Source: an uncultured Oscillibacter sp. (GTDB lineage: Bacteria > Bacillota > Clostridia > Oscillospirales > Oscillospiraceae). Taken from it: a stretch of 64,000 nucleotides of DNA. The position numbers and the translations under genes are program-made. The notes beneath the pieces are model-generated. The model had not been told where the DNA came from and did no database searches. It was given only the letters and a program-made list of their open reading frames with translations. The stretch is from contig CAJTMG010000003.1 in NCBI GenBank assembly GCA_910577405.1, forward strand, positions 73,696 through 137,695, written 5' to 3'. Of this stretch, positions 25,092 through 32,122 are shown one piece after another. Each line of letters starts with the position of its first letter. Positions within the stretch are counted from its first letter, which is position 1.

Positions 25092-25130
25092 AGATAAACT
25101 GCCGCCCTCAATGTAAAGAGGACGGCAGCT
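25092..25130 (-). terminator. Terminator after the eight-helix membrane protein
   Basis: On the minus strand CTGCCGTCCTC (25118-25128) pairs with GAGGGCGGCAG (25099-25109), followed by TTTATCTTTG. Confidence 0.75.
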
Positions 25131-25140
25131 TCATCATCTA

Positions 25141-25884
25141 TCAAAGCTGTTTCACGGTATAATAGACAGCCAGCGCGAAGACCACCACGCCCAGGCACCA
25201 CATAGCGTAATAAGCGGCGGTCATGCTGACGATACCCAGAATCACGCCCGCGGCAGAGAGTGCGCCCGCCAGATAGACCGGGGACAAATCGGCGTTGGCA
25301 GGGAGGATAAAGGTAATCTTCTTTTCCTTCAGGGCCCAGATCAGACCGGCCACCAAAAGGAGGTACACCACGGCGCAGATACGGATAGGGATGCCCAACG
25401 TCAGGCTTCCCCCCAGCCGGCGGCAGAGCCAGATCGCAATGAGGGACGCGCAGAGGATGCTGAGGGCTACGGAACACTCCCGGTCATAGAAGGCCCAGAC
25501 CACGCAGAGGACCATAGCTACCGGCACCACGATGCTGAACAGGGTGACGGCGGTAATCATATACATCCGGATCAGCACGCTGGACAAAGCCAAAAAGACG
25601 CCCAGCGCCGCCAGTGCCCAGCCAAAAACCCGTTTCACGGCGTCCTTTTTCCACAGGAAGCTCAAAGCCGCCCCCGCAATCAACACTGCCGCGCCTGCCG
25701 CCGCAAAACCTTTCAGGTATCCGTCCCAGGCCAGGGCTTCCTCCACATAGCCGTTGACATAGTAGCGCCGGACCATAAACAGGAACAGCTCTGCGATACA
25801 GCCGGTAAAAAAGAAAACGATTGCCGCGAACATGGAATGATCCCGCTGTGCGGACCTGGACTTGCCATTCGGATTCTTTGCCAT
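25141..25884 (-). CDS. Integral membrane protein of unknown function
   Basis: The 247-residue protein has a basic N-terminus (MAKNPNGKSRSAQRD) followed by about eight hydrophobic helices covering almost the whole length, with short loops. I recognise no transporter or enzyme motif. ATG at 25884 follows TTGGAGG, and a consensus minus-strand promoter lies about 75 bases upstream. It stands alone between terminators. The function is unknown. Confidence 0.7.
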   Translation of the reverse strand: MAKNPNGKSRSAQRDHSMFAAIVFFFTGCIAELFLFMVRRYYVNGYVEEALAWDGYLKGFAAAGAAVLIAGAALSFLWKKDAVKRVFGWALAALGVFLALSSVLIRMYMITAVTLFSIVVPVAMVLCVVWAFYDRECSVALSILCASLIAIWLCRRLGGSLTLGIPIRICAVVYLLLVAGLIWALKEKKITFILPANADLSPVYLAGALSAAGVILGIVSMTAAYYAMWCLGVVVFALAVYYTVKQL

Positions 25885-25955
25885 TTATCCTGACCTCCAA
25901 GGTTAATTTCTTTGAAAAATGCCGCGCAGAATCTCGCCTGCCGACACAATTTTAT

Positions 25956-25984
25956 AGTATAGCAGACTTCCATCCCTTTTGCAA
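25956..25984 (-). promoter_or_regulatory. Promoter of the eight-helix membrane protein
   Basis: On the minus strand TTGCAA (25979-25984) and TATACT (25956-25961) are separated by 17 bases. Confidence 0.75.
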
Positions 25985-26035
25985 GAGTTGTCTCGCCTTG
26001 TTTTTCATTTTTTCGCAACTTGCCCGTTTTTCCCG

Positions 26036-26064
26036 TTGAGAACCGCCCTCCTCCGTGGTATACT
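26036..26064 (+). promoter_or_regulatory. Promoter of the apbE operon
   Basis: TTGAGA (26036-26041) and TATACT (26059-26064) are separated by 17 bases. Initiation near 26071 gives a leader of about 175 bases. Confidence 0.75.
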
Positions 26065-26070
26065 GTACAT

Positions 26071-26245
26071 AACTGTTCTGAATAAGGCGCGCTGTTTCAA
26101 GGAGGAAGCAGAAATTTATTTTCCGTTCCCGGCCGTCTCAATCAGAAATGGAGGGTTCCGTCTCCCGTTCCTGTCAGAAATACTGCATTGAGAATGGGAA
26201 TGCGCATTCTGTTCCTGTAACGAAAGCAAAGCAGGTGATTTTGCA
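26071..26245 (+). other. Long structured leader before apbE
   Basis: The leader contains an outer stem CTCAAT (26137-26142) with ATTGAG (26187-26192), an inner GGAG/CTCC pair (26150-26153 with 26162-26165), and a perfect 12-base palindrome GAATGCGCATTC (26198-26209). The palindrome overlaps an alternative AGAAT/ATTCT stem. It does not match the FMN, cobalamin, TPP or SAM riboswitch cores that I know. It could be an unrecognised regulatory RNA or an operator. Confidence 0.4.
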
Positions 26246-27319
26246 ATGAAACGATATTTGGCTCTTTTTTTACTGCTGGCACTCCTGACCGGCTGCGGCA
26301 GCGTATCCCCGGAGAAAGCCCATGAAAGCATCCAGGTCATCGCCATGGACACCCCCATGCTGCTGACGGCCTACGGCGAGACAGCCACCAAAGCCGTCTA
26401 TGCCGCGGAGGACGTGATCCGGGAACTGGACGCGCAGCTTTCCCGCACCAATCCCGAAAGCGACGTCTCCCGCCTGAATGCCGCCGGCGGACAGGAAATA
26501 CAAGTGGGGAAGGCCTTGCAAATACTGCTGGGCATGGGGCTTGACTGCGCGGCTGCTACAGACGGGGCTTTTGACATCACCATGGCTCCCATCATATCCG
26601 CTTGGGGGTTTACAGAGGACAGCTTTCGTGTTCCGGACCCGTCGGAGCTGGAGACGCTTCTTGAGTCGATCCATGATCCCGGCATGACTCTTGTGACGGC
26701 CCGGGATTGCGTGCAGATCACGGAGGGATATTCCGTCGACCTGGGGGGCATTGCAAAGGGCTACGCGGCGGACCGGGTGGCGGAGGTCTTCGAGGAGAAC
26801 GGCGTGGAATGCGCTACAGCCCAGTTAGGCGGGAACGTGCTGGCATGGGGAAGCCGTCCGGACGGGGACCCGTGGCGGATCGGCTTGCAGGACCCCAACC
26901 GCCCTGACAACCCGGAGGGCTTCGCGGGAGTGCTGGCTCTGTCCAACGCCTTTGCGGTCACTTCCGGCGATTACCAGCGTTTCTTTGAGCAGGACGGCAA
27001 ACGCTACCACCATATCATAGATCCTGCTACAGGGTATCCGGCGGACAGCGGCCTGCGTTCCGTGACGGTTGCCGCGTCGTGTGAGGACGTGGGCGGGACG
27101 TTCGATCTTCCGGGGGCCATGTGCGACGCTTTTTCCACGGCCTTGTTTGTGATGGGGGAAGAAAAGGCTCTGGCGTTCCGGGATGAATGGAATGCCGCGC
27201 CGTCCAATACCCCCTTTGACCTGATCCTGATTACCGAAGACGGCCGGGTAGTGGTCACGGGAGACCTGGACTTCACCCTGGATGAGGAAAGCGGCTATGT
27301 CCTTGAAACCGTCTCCTGA
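26246..27319 (+). CDS. apbE: FAD:protein FMN transferase (ApbE), lipoprotein
   Basis: The 357-residue protein has a lipobox (LLTGCG) and the ApbE fold markers: MDTPMLLTAYG, a YSVDLGGIAKGYAADRV segment, LGGNVLAWG, and YHHIIDPATGYPAD near the metal-binding C-terminal region. It covalently attaches FMN to threonines of membrane redox proteins such as Rnf and NQR subunits outside the membrane. It leads an operon with a NusG-II domain protein and a Gx transporter, an arrangement familiar from Firmicutes. No Rnf gene is in the window. The ATG follows GCAGGTGATTTTGCA. Confidence 0.92.
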   Translation: MKRYLALFLLLALLTGCGSVSPEKAHESIQVIAMDTPMLLTAYGETATKAVYAAEDVIRELDAQLSRTNPESDVSRLNAAGGQEIQVGKALQILLGMGLDCAAATDGAFDITMAPIISAWGFTEDSFRVPDPSELETLLESIHDPGMTLVTARDCVQITEGYSVDLGGIAKGYAADRVAEVFEENGVECATAQLGGNVLAWGSRPDGDPWRIGLQDPNRPDNPEGFAGVLALSNAFAVTSGDYQRFFEQDGKRYHHIIDPATGYPADSGLRSVTVAASCEDVGGTFDLPGAMCDAFSTALFVMGEEKALAFRDEWNAAPSNTPFDLILITEDGRVVVTGDLDFTLDEESGYVLETVS

Positions 27320-27698
27320 GCTCCGTCCCTCCCCCTGGGACGCTCTGGTGATCCTTCTGATTGCTGCGCTGGCTCTGGGGACCTTGGGCCTGACCTGGCT
27401 GAACGGCGGAGCTTCCGGGCAGGTGACCGCCGTTATCTCCGTGGACGGGGAGGAAATCGACCGTGCGTCCCTGGGAACCAAAGAAACCCGCGTCTATCAG
27501 GCAGGCGGCTATACCCTGACCGTCTCCTTTTCTCCCGACGGCGTACAGGTTTTGTCCTCCGACTGCCCTACACAGGACTGTGTGCATACGGGGACCATCC
27601 GGCGGGGCGGGCAGAGCATTATCTGTCTCCCGGCGCGGTTCGTCCTGGTTCTGGAGGGCGATTCCGGACCTGATGCAGTTGACGCGGTACTGGGCTAG
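27297..27698 (+). CDS. NusG domain II-containing membrane-anchored protein
   Basis: The 133-residue protein has a short cytoplasmic tail and one membrane segment at about residues 15-33 (LVILLIAALALGTLGLTWL). An exported small beta domain of the NusG-II type follows, with VDGEEIDRASLG, SSDCPTQDCVHTG and ICLPARFVLVLEG. The CPTQDCVHTG segment, with two cysteines and a histidine, recurs in this family next to ApbE and may bind a cofactor or metal. ATG at 27297 lies inside the end of apbE (23-base overlap), with GAGG nine bases upstream, so translation is probably coupled. Confidence 0.8.
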   Translation: MSLKPSPELRPSPWDALVILLIAALALGTLGLTWLNGGASGQVTAVISVDGEEIDRASLGTKETRVYQAGGYTLTVSFSPDGVQVLSSDCPTQDCVHTGTIRRGGQSIICLPARFVLVLEGDSGPDAVDAVLG

Positions 27699-27764
27699 CG
27701 TTCCGGGGCTGTCGGGAAATCTCGTTCTGACAGGACGGCAGATCTTTTGCAGGAGGGAAACGGG

Positions 27765-28274
27765 TTGAAAACAAGGGAGTTGACAAGATGTGCGCTTTTG
27801 ACGGCAATGGCGTTGGGATTGAGCTATCTTGAGAACTTTTTCCCCCTGTCCGCCGCAATTCCTCTGCCTGGAGTCAAGCTGGGCCTGGCGAATATCGTCA
27901 CTCTGTTCGCCCTCTATGCCCTGGGTCCTGGACAGGCGCTGCTGATCCTTCTGGCCCGGTGTCTTCTGGGGGCAATGTTCGCGGGGAATGCCAACGCCCT
28001 GCTGTTCTCGCTTCTGGGAGGCCTCGGCGCTCTTGTTGTGATGGCCCTGCTGTCCCGGAGCCGGAGGCTTTCTGTATACGGCGTGTCCACAGGCGGAGCG
28101 GCGGCTCATAACTGCGGGCAGATCCTGGCGGCGATGCTGACCCTGGGCGGAACCGGTCCCCTCTATTATCTGCCGGTTTTGCTGGGGGTATCCCTGTTTA
28201 CCGGCGGCCTGACCGGATTCCTGACGGCCTGCCTGTTCCGCGCCCTGGCCCATACCCATTTGATGAAAGGATGA
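27765..28274 (+). CDS. Gx transporter family protein (HepS component I-like)
   Basis: The 169-residue protein has about five membrane helices and the typical opening LTRCALLTAMALGLSYLENFFPL with GVKLGLANIVTLFAL. Such proteins are annotated as Gx transporters or heptaprenyl diphosphate synthase component I, and resemble ECF-transporter S components. Its place directly after apbE and a NusG-II protein suggests work on a precursor for the same membrane redox system, possibly a flavin or quinone building block; this is inferred. The start is TTG at 27765 behind AGGAGGG. Confidence 0.8.
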   Translation: MKTRELTRCALLTAMALGLSYLENFFPLSAAIPLPGVKLGLANIVTLFALYALGPGQALLILLARCLLGAMFAGNANALLFSLLGGLGALVVMALLSRSRRLSVYGVSTGGAAAHNCGQILAAMLTLGGTGPLYYLPVLLGVSLFTGGLTGFLTACLFRALAHTHLMKG

Positions 28275-28280
28275 ACTTTG

Positions 28281-29342
28281 ATGGACAAGAAAGACCGGAA
28301 AGATGAAATCATTCTCCAACAGCTTGAGGTCATTCAGACGCTTACAGAGCACAACCTCCGACGGATGGGAACGGACTTCTGGGGCACGCCGAAAACACCC
28401 GGACCGTCCGAAGACCCGAAGACGCCCGATACACCGAAGGCCCCCGGCACGGAACCCGCCGCGAAAACGGAATCCGCCGGGGAGACCGAAGCGCCGCCGC
28501 CGGAGAAGCTGGAGGACCTACAGGCGGAATTGGAAAGCTATGTGGGGCTGGAATCCGTAAAGAAGGAAGTCAAGAACCTGATCAATCTGGCCACGGTCCA
28601 TAAAATGCGGAAGGAAAACGGACTGCCGGTAACGGAGCTCTCCCTGCACATGGTCTTTTCCGGGAATCCAGGCACCGGCAAGACCACCATCGCCCGTCTG
28701 ATGGCCCGGATCTATCACAGCCTGGGCATTCTCTCCAAGGGCCAGCTTGTGGAGGTGGACCGCAGCGGGCTTGTGGCGGGCTACGTGGGACAGACGGCCA
28801 TCAAGACCAGCAAGGCGGTGGAGAAGGCTTTGGGCGGCGTGCTGTTCATCGACGAGGCCTATGCGCTGAACAGCGGTTCCGGCAACGATTTTGGTCAGGA
28901 GGCCATCGACACGCTCCTGAAGGCCATGGAAGACCATCGGAATGATTTGGTGGTGATCGCCGCGGGCTATGACGGGCTGATGGATGTGTTCATTCACTCC
29001 AACCCCGGCCTGGAATCCCGTTTCAACCGTTTTCTTCATTTTGAGGACTACAGCCCGGAGGAATTGCTGGAAATCTTCCGGATGCAGTGCAGAAAGGGCT
29101 GTTACGAGCTGGAGGAGGACGCGGCCGGGGCCTTGGAGGAGCTTCTGCGGAAGGAGAGCGCGGCAGACCCCGTGTCCTTCGGCAATGCCCGGGGCGTGCG
29201 GAATATCTTTGAACGCGTTCTGGTCGCCCAGGCCGGACGTCTTGCCGCACAGCCTGAAGTCAGCCGTGAGGACCTGACCCGCCTGACTGCCGCCGATATC
29301 AATGAACTTGGCGGGAAAGAAGAAACGGGCGAGAAAGCATAA
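28281..29342 (+). CDS. CbxX/CfxQ (SpoVK-like) AAA ATPase
   Basis: The 353-residue protein has a 70-residue hydrophilic N-terminus rich in proline, threonine and acidic residues. An AAA core follows with VGLESVKKEVKNLI, Walker A SGNPGTGKTT, Walker B VLFIDEAYAL, and ESRFNRFLHFEDYSPEELL (sensor/arginine region). Relatives include SpoVK and rubisco-activase-like CbbX, which remodel protein complexes; the client here is unknown. It starts seven bases after the Gx transporter stop, so it may be the fourth gene of that operon. A bidirectional terminator separates it from the next, convergent gene. Confidence 0.88.
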   Translation: MDKKDRKDEIILQQLEVIQTLTEHNLRRMGTDFWGTPKTPGPSEDPKTPDTPKAPGTEPAAKTESAGETEAPPPEKLEDLQAELESYVGLESVKKEVKNLINLATVHKMRKENGLPVTELSLHMVFSGNPGTGKTTIARLMARIYHSLGILSKGQLVEVDRSGLVAGYVGQTAIKTSKAVEKALGGVLFIDEAYALNSGSGNDFGQEAIDTLLKAMEDHRNDLVVIAAGYDGLMDVFIHSNPGLESRFNRFLHFEDYSPEELLEIFRMQCRKGCYELEEDAAGALEELLRKESAADPVSFGNARGVRNIFERVLVAQAGRLAAQPEVSREDLTRLTAADINELGGKEETGEKA

Positions 29343-29350
29343 AATCACAA

Positions 29351-29397
29351 AAAATCCCCCTGAAAGCGCGCCGCTCTCAAGGGGATTTCCTTATTTT
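29351..29397. terminator. Bidirectional terminator
   Basis: AAATCCCC (29352-29359) pairs with GGGGATTT (29381-29388), with partial inner pairing. T-rich sequence follows on the plus strand and an A-rich run precedes it, which suits both converging genes. Confidence 0.75.
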
Positions 29398-30299
29398 TGC
29401 AGAATATCCAATGCCTGATACTGTTCCACCCGGGCCGCCAGTTCTTCCCAGGAGAGCGCGCCGCTGACAAAGGCAAAGTCGTCCCGGACGCGCTCCAGTT
29501 CGGCCTGAATCTGCGGCACGTCCTCCAGCTTCCCGGCGCCGGTACGGACGTAGTAATCCGGAAGAAGCCCGCAGCCTGCAATGGGTTCGCCGCGCACGTA
29601 TCCCTCTTCTCCCTGACTGTGGCTGGCCAGATCCCGCAGGAAGCCGTCCAGGAAGCTCTCCAGCATCAGATGCACGCCTGTCATGCCGTTGAGGTCGAAC
29701 ACCTGAAAGGCCGGGCCGTTGGGGACTTCAATCTCACCGCCGCCATAGAACGCGGGAGAGTCCCCCAACTCATACAGACCGCTGCAAAGATCCTGGATGC
29801 GCTGGTATTCCTCCTGGCTGATGGGACTCTTGAGCGCCCGCAGAACCGTTTCCACCGCCCAGCCCACATTGCCCAGAACCTGACAGCCCGGCAGCTTCCC
29901 AAGGCGCTCGCAAAGAACCGTCAGGCGGGCCACGGAAAGCAGATTCCAGTACAGAAGCTGTTCCGGGGCCAGGTCCTCCGCCTGTTCCTCTGCCTTCGCG
30001 GGGAATGTGTTGTACAGGGTCTCCGCTTCCTCCAGCTCTGCAAGGCGGTCCGGGCAGTCCTCCGTAATCTCCTTCCGGAACAGGCGCGGTTTCCCGGCAG
30101 CCTCATAAATCTCGTCGCTGGCGCTGTAGATCGTGTCCGCCCGGCTGAGCCAAAGGGTCGCCTTCTCCAGTTCGCCCTGCTCCATGGCCCCCTTCCCCAG
30201 GTCGTAGCAAGCCTTTGCCAGTCCTGTCCAGTCCTCTTTTTCCACCAGTTCCTTCAAATGGCCCTCTTTTTTCTCTTTCCTGCCAAACAGCCCCAACAT
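29391..30299 (-). CDS. Hypothetical protein with TPR-like N-terminus
   Basis: The 302-residue protein begins MLGLFGRKEKKEGHLKELVEKEDW. Its N-terminal half is helical and resembles tetratricopeptide-like pairs (LAKACYDLGKGAMEQGELEKATLWLSRADTIY). No signal peptide or membrane segment is seen, so it is probably cytoplasmic. The second half (GGGEIEVPNGPAFQVFDLNG, VRGEPIAGCGLLPDYYV) is not recognised. The ATG follows AAAGGAGA and a consensus minus-strand promoter lies at 30334-30362. Function is unknown. Confidence 0.65.
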   Translation of the reverse strand: MLGLFGRKEKKEGHLKELVEKEDWTGLAKACYDLGKGAMEQGELEKATLWLSRADTIYSASDEIYEAAGKPRLFRKEITEDCPDRLAELEEAETLYNTFPAKAEEQAEDLAPEQLLYWNLLSVARLTVLCERLGKLPGCQVLGNVGWAVETVLRALKSPISQEEYQRIQDLCSGLYELGDSPAFYGGGEIEVPNGPAFQVFDLNGMTGVHLMLESFLDGFLRDLASHSQGEEGYVRGEPIAGCGLLPDYYVRTGAGKLEDVPQIQAELERVRDDFAFVSGALSWEELAARVEQYQALDILQK

Positions 30300-30333
30300 G
30301 GCCCTGCATCTCCTTTCGGTATTTTACCGGACG

Positions 30334-30362
30334 ATTGTAGCACATAAACTCCCCCCTGTCAA
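30334..30362 (-). promoter_or_regulatory. Promoter of the TPR-like hypothetical gene
   Basis: On the minus strand TTGACA (30357-30362) and TACAAT (30334-30339) have a 17-base spacer. Confidence 0.75.
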
Positions 30363-30582
30363 CGCCCTGCTCCTTCCATACGACGGCCAATCCTTCCGGC
30401 AAGTTCCCCAATCTGTCCCTTGCGCCGCACTGACAAATGCTGTATAATCAATGTAATAAATCGGAAATAAAAGGGCCGCTGTCTGTATCGTTATCTGGGC
30501 GGGCAATTCAAAACCGGACGGCCGTCAGCTCGAAAGACAAAGGTGATTTCCTTATGGTCGCCTTACAGCCGGGGCATAGAAA

Positions 30583-30723
30583 TTGACTTTTCCGCAGCGG
30601 CGTATTATAATACAGATATGGTGCATAAATCAGAAACTACAGAGCGCCGCCGGACCCTTGACAGAACAGCCGGCGGACACCTTCGTTCGTTGCACAGACA
30701 GACAGATGATGGAGGAAGAAGGC
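30583..30723 (+). promoter_or_regulatory. Promoter and leader of the EAL gene
   Basis: TTGACT (30583-30588) and TATAAT (30606-30611) have a 17-base spacer. The leader of about 105 bases contains a strong GCCGCCGG / CCGGCGG hairpin enclosed by a weaker GTGCA/TGCAC pair. It does not match the c-di-GMP riboswitch classes I know. The preceding stretch, 30363-30582, shows nothing else I can name. Confidence 0.65.
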
Positions 30724-32019
30724 GTGAAGGAAAATATTTCGGCGTCGTTTGATGCCATGACAAAGCTGAAGGACCGGCTGACCTTTGCCCGGGACGTCAA
30801 TCGCTGCCGGGAGAAGGGTTTGCAGGCCCATATCGTCCTGATACAGCCCAGCCAGCTTCTTTTGGTGAACCGGACCTACGGCGTTCCCGTCGGCGACGCG
30901 CTGATCCGGAGCATCGCGGATTACCTGAGGGGGCTGGATGAAAACTACCAGGCGTACCGGATAGCCAATTCCCGTTTCATGATGATCGGCCCGGCGTGTA
31001 CCCAGGAAGAGGCGGAGGCGTTCGCGTGCAGGATACAGAAGCGTTTCGAGGAAAGCTGGTATGTTTCGGCCAAGGAGAAGACTTGCAGCATCGCGGCAAA
31101 AGCCTATCTGGTGCATCTGCTGCTCTCGCCGGAGGACTCCGGAGAAGACAGGCTGATTGATAAGATGAACTATGCAGTCTCCCTGCTCTCCGGCAAAGGC
31201 AGCGCGGGGATGCTCTTCTTTGACAGCACGCTTCAGCAGGCCATGGAGCATCAGGAGTACGTGCTGGAAGAGCTGCGGTACGCCATCGAGCATAAGACCT
31301 TTCAGATGTATTACCAGCCGATTTACAACTGCCGGGAGAAACGCTTCACCTCCGCGGAATCCCTGATCCGGCTCTTTGGCAGGGACGGCGCGTTTATCTC
31401 CCCCGGCGAGTTTATCCCTATGGCGGAGGACAACGGCCTGATTGACGATATCAGCTGGATTGTGCTGGAAAAGGTCTGCGGCTTTCTGGGCGCACACCCG
31501 GACCTCCCACTGCGGACGACTTCGGTCAATCTGACGGGACAGCAGATTCTGGACCCTGCGTTTATTGCGCGGATAGAGGGCCTGCTGGACACCTACAAGC
31601 TGGATGGGAACCGTCTGAGGATCGAGATTACCGAGCGGACCGTCACGGAGGACTTCCCGGAGGTCAAGCGGATTATGGAGCATCTGGAACAGCGGGGCAT
31701 CCGGTTCTATCTGGACGACTTCGGCACCGGATACTCCAATCTGTCCAGTATGCTCTCTCTGCCCTTCGAGGTCATCAAGTTCGACCAATCCCTGATCCGC
31801 GTCATGGACAGCACCCCCCAGGGACAGAAGACCATAGGACTGCTGGCGGAGATTATGCACGAGCATCGTTACGTCATTGTGGCCGAGGGCATTGAAACGG
31901 AGGTTCAGGCTTTATTGGCCCGCGAAAAGGAGCTGGACCGCATTCAGGGCTATTTCTACGCCAAGCCCCTGCCGGAAGACGCGCTGCTGGCCTTTTTGCA
32001 GAACCGGGACCATTCCTGA
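30724..32019 (+). CDS. EAL-domain cyclic-di-GMP phosphodiesterase with degenerate GGDEF domain
   Basis: The 431-residue cytoplasmic protein has an N-terminal GGDEF-like domain (about residues 10-160) whose signature is replaced by ANSRF, so it should not make c-di-GMP. The C-terminal EAL domain (about 175-425) has the expected catalytic residues: E212 in ESLIRL, Asn in SVNLTGQQ, Glu in RIEITERT, DD in YLDDFGTGYS, Lys in VIKFDQSL, Glu in VAEGIETE and IQGYFYAKPLP. It probably hydrolyses c-di-GMP. The GTG start at 30724 has GGAGG eight bases upstream; earlier in-frame starts lie at or before the promoter or lack a ribosome site. Confidence 0.85.
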   Translation: MKENISASFDAMTKLKDRLTFARDVNRCREKGLQAHIVLIQPSQLLLVNRTYGVPVGDALIRSIADYLRGLDENYQAYRIANSRFMMIGPACTQEEAEAFACRIQKRFEESWYVSAKEKTCSIAAKAYLVHLLLSPEDSGEDRLIDKMNYAVSLLSGKGSAGMLFFDSTLQQAMEHQEYVLEELRYAIEHKTFQMYYQPIYNCREKRFTSAESLIRLFGRDGAFISPGEFIPMAEDNGLIDDISWIVLEKVCGFLGAHPDLPLRTTSVNLTGQQILDPAFIARIEGLLDTYKLDGNRLRIEITERTVTEDFPEVKRIMEHLEQRGIRFYLDDFGTGYSNLSSMLSLPFEVIKFDQSLIRVMDSTPQGQKTIGLLAEIMHEHRYVIVAEGIETEVQALLAREKELDRIQGYFYAKPLPEDALLAFLQNRDHS

Positions 32020-32038
32020 AAAATTTACACTTTCTCCC

Positions 32039-32069
32039 TTGACTTTCCACCGGCTGGAAGGTGTAGGCT
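32039..32069 (+). promoter_or_regulatory. MerR-type promoter (19-bp spacer) with dyad operator
   Basis: TTGACT (32039-32044) and TAGGCT (32064-32069) are separated by 19 bases, longer than a normal spacer. The spacer is occupied by an inverted repeat, TTTCCA-N5-TGGAAG, centred between the elements. This geometry is the hallmark of promoters activated by MerR-family regulators (CueR, SoxR, BmrR types). No MerR gene is present in the window. Confidence 0.75.
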
Positions 32070-32122
32070 GGGAGCATCACAATGGCGTCCGGAGACAGTT
32101 TCGGACGGGAAAGGATCTACAT

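Noticed and set aside
26071..26245. FMN riboswitch before apbE
   Set aside because: The conserved FMN-aptamer segments I would expect are not present; only an unclassified structured leader is claimed.
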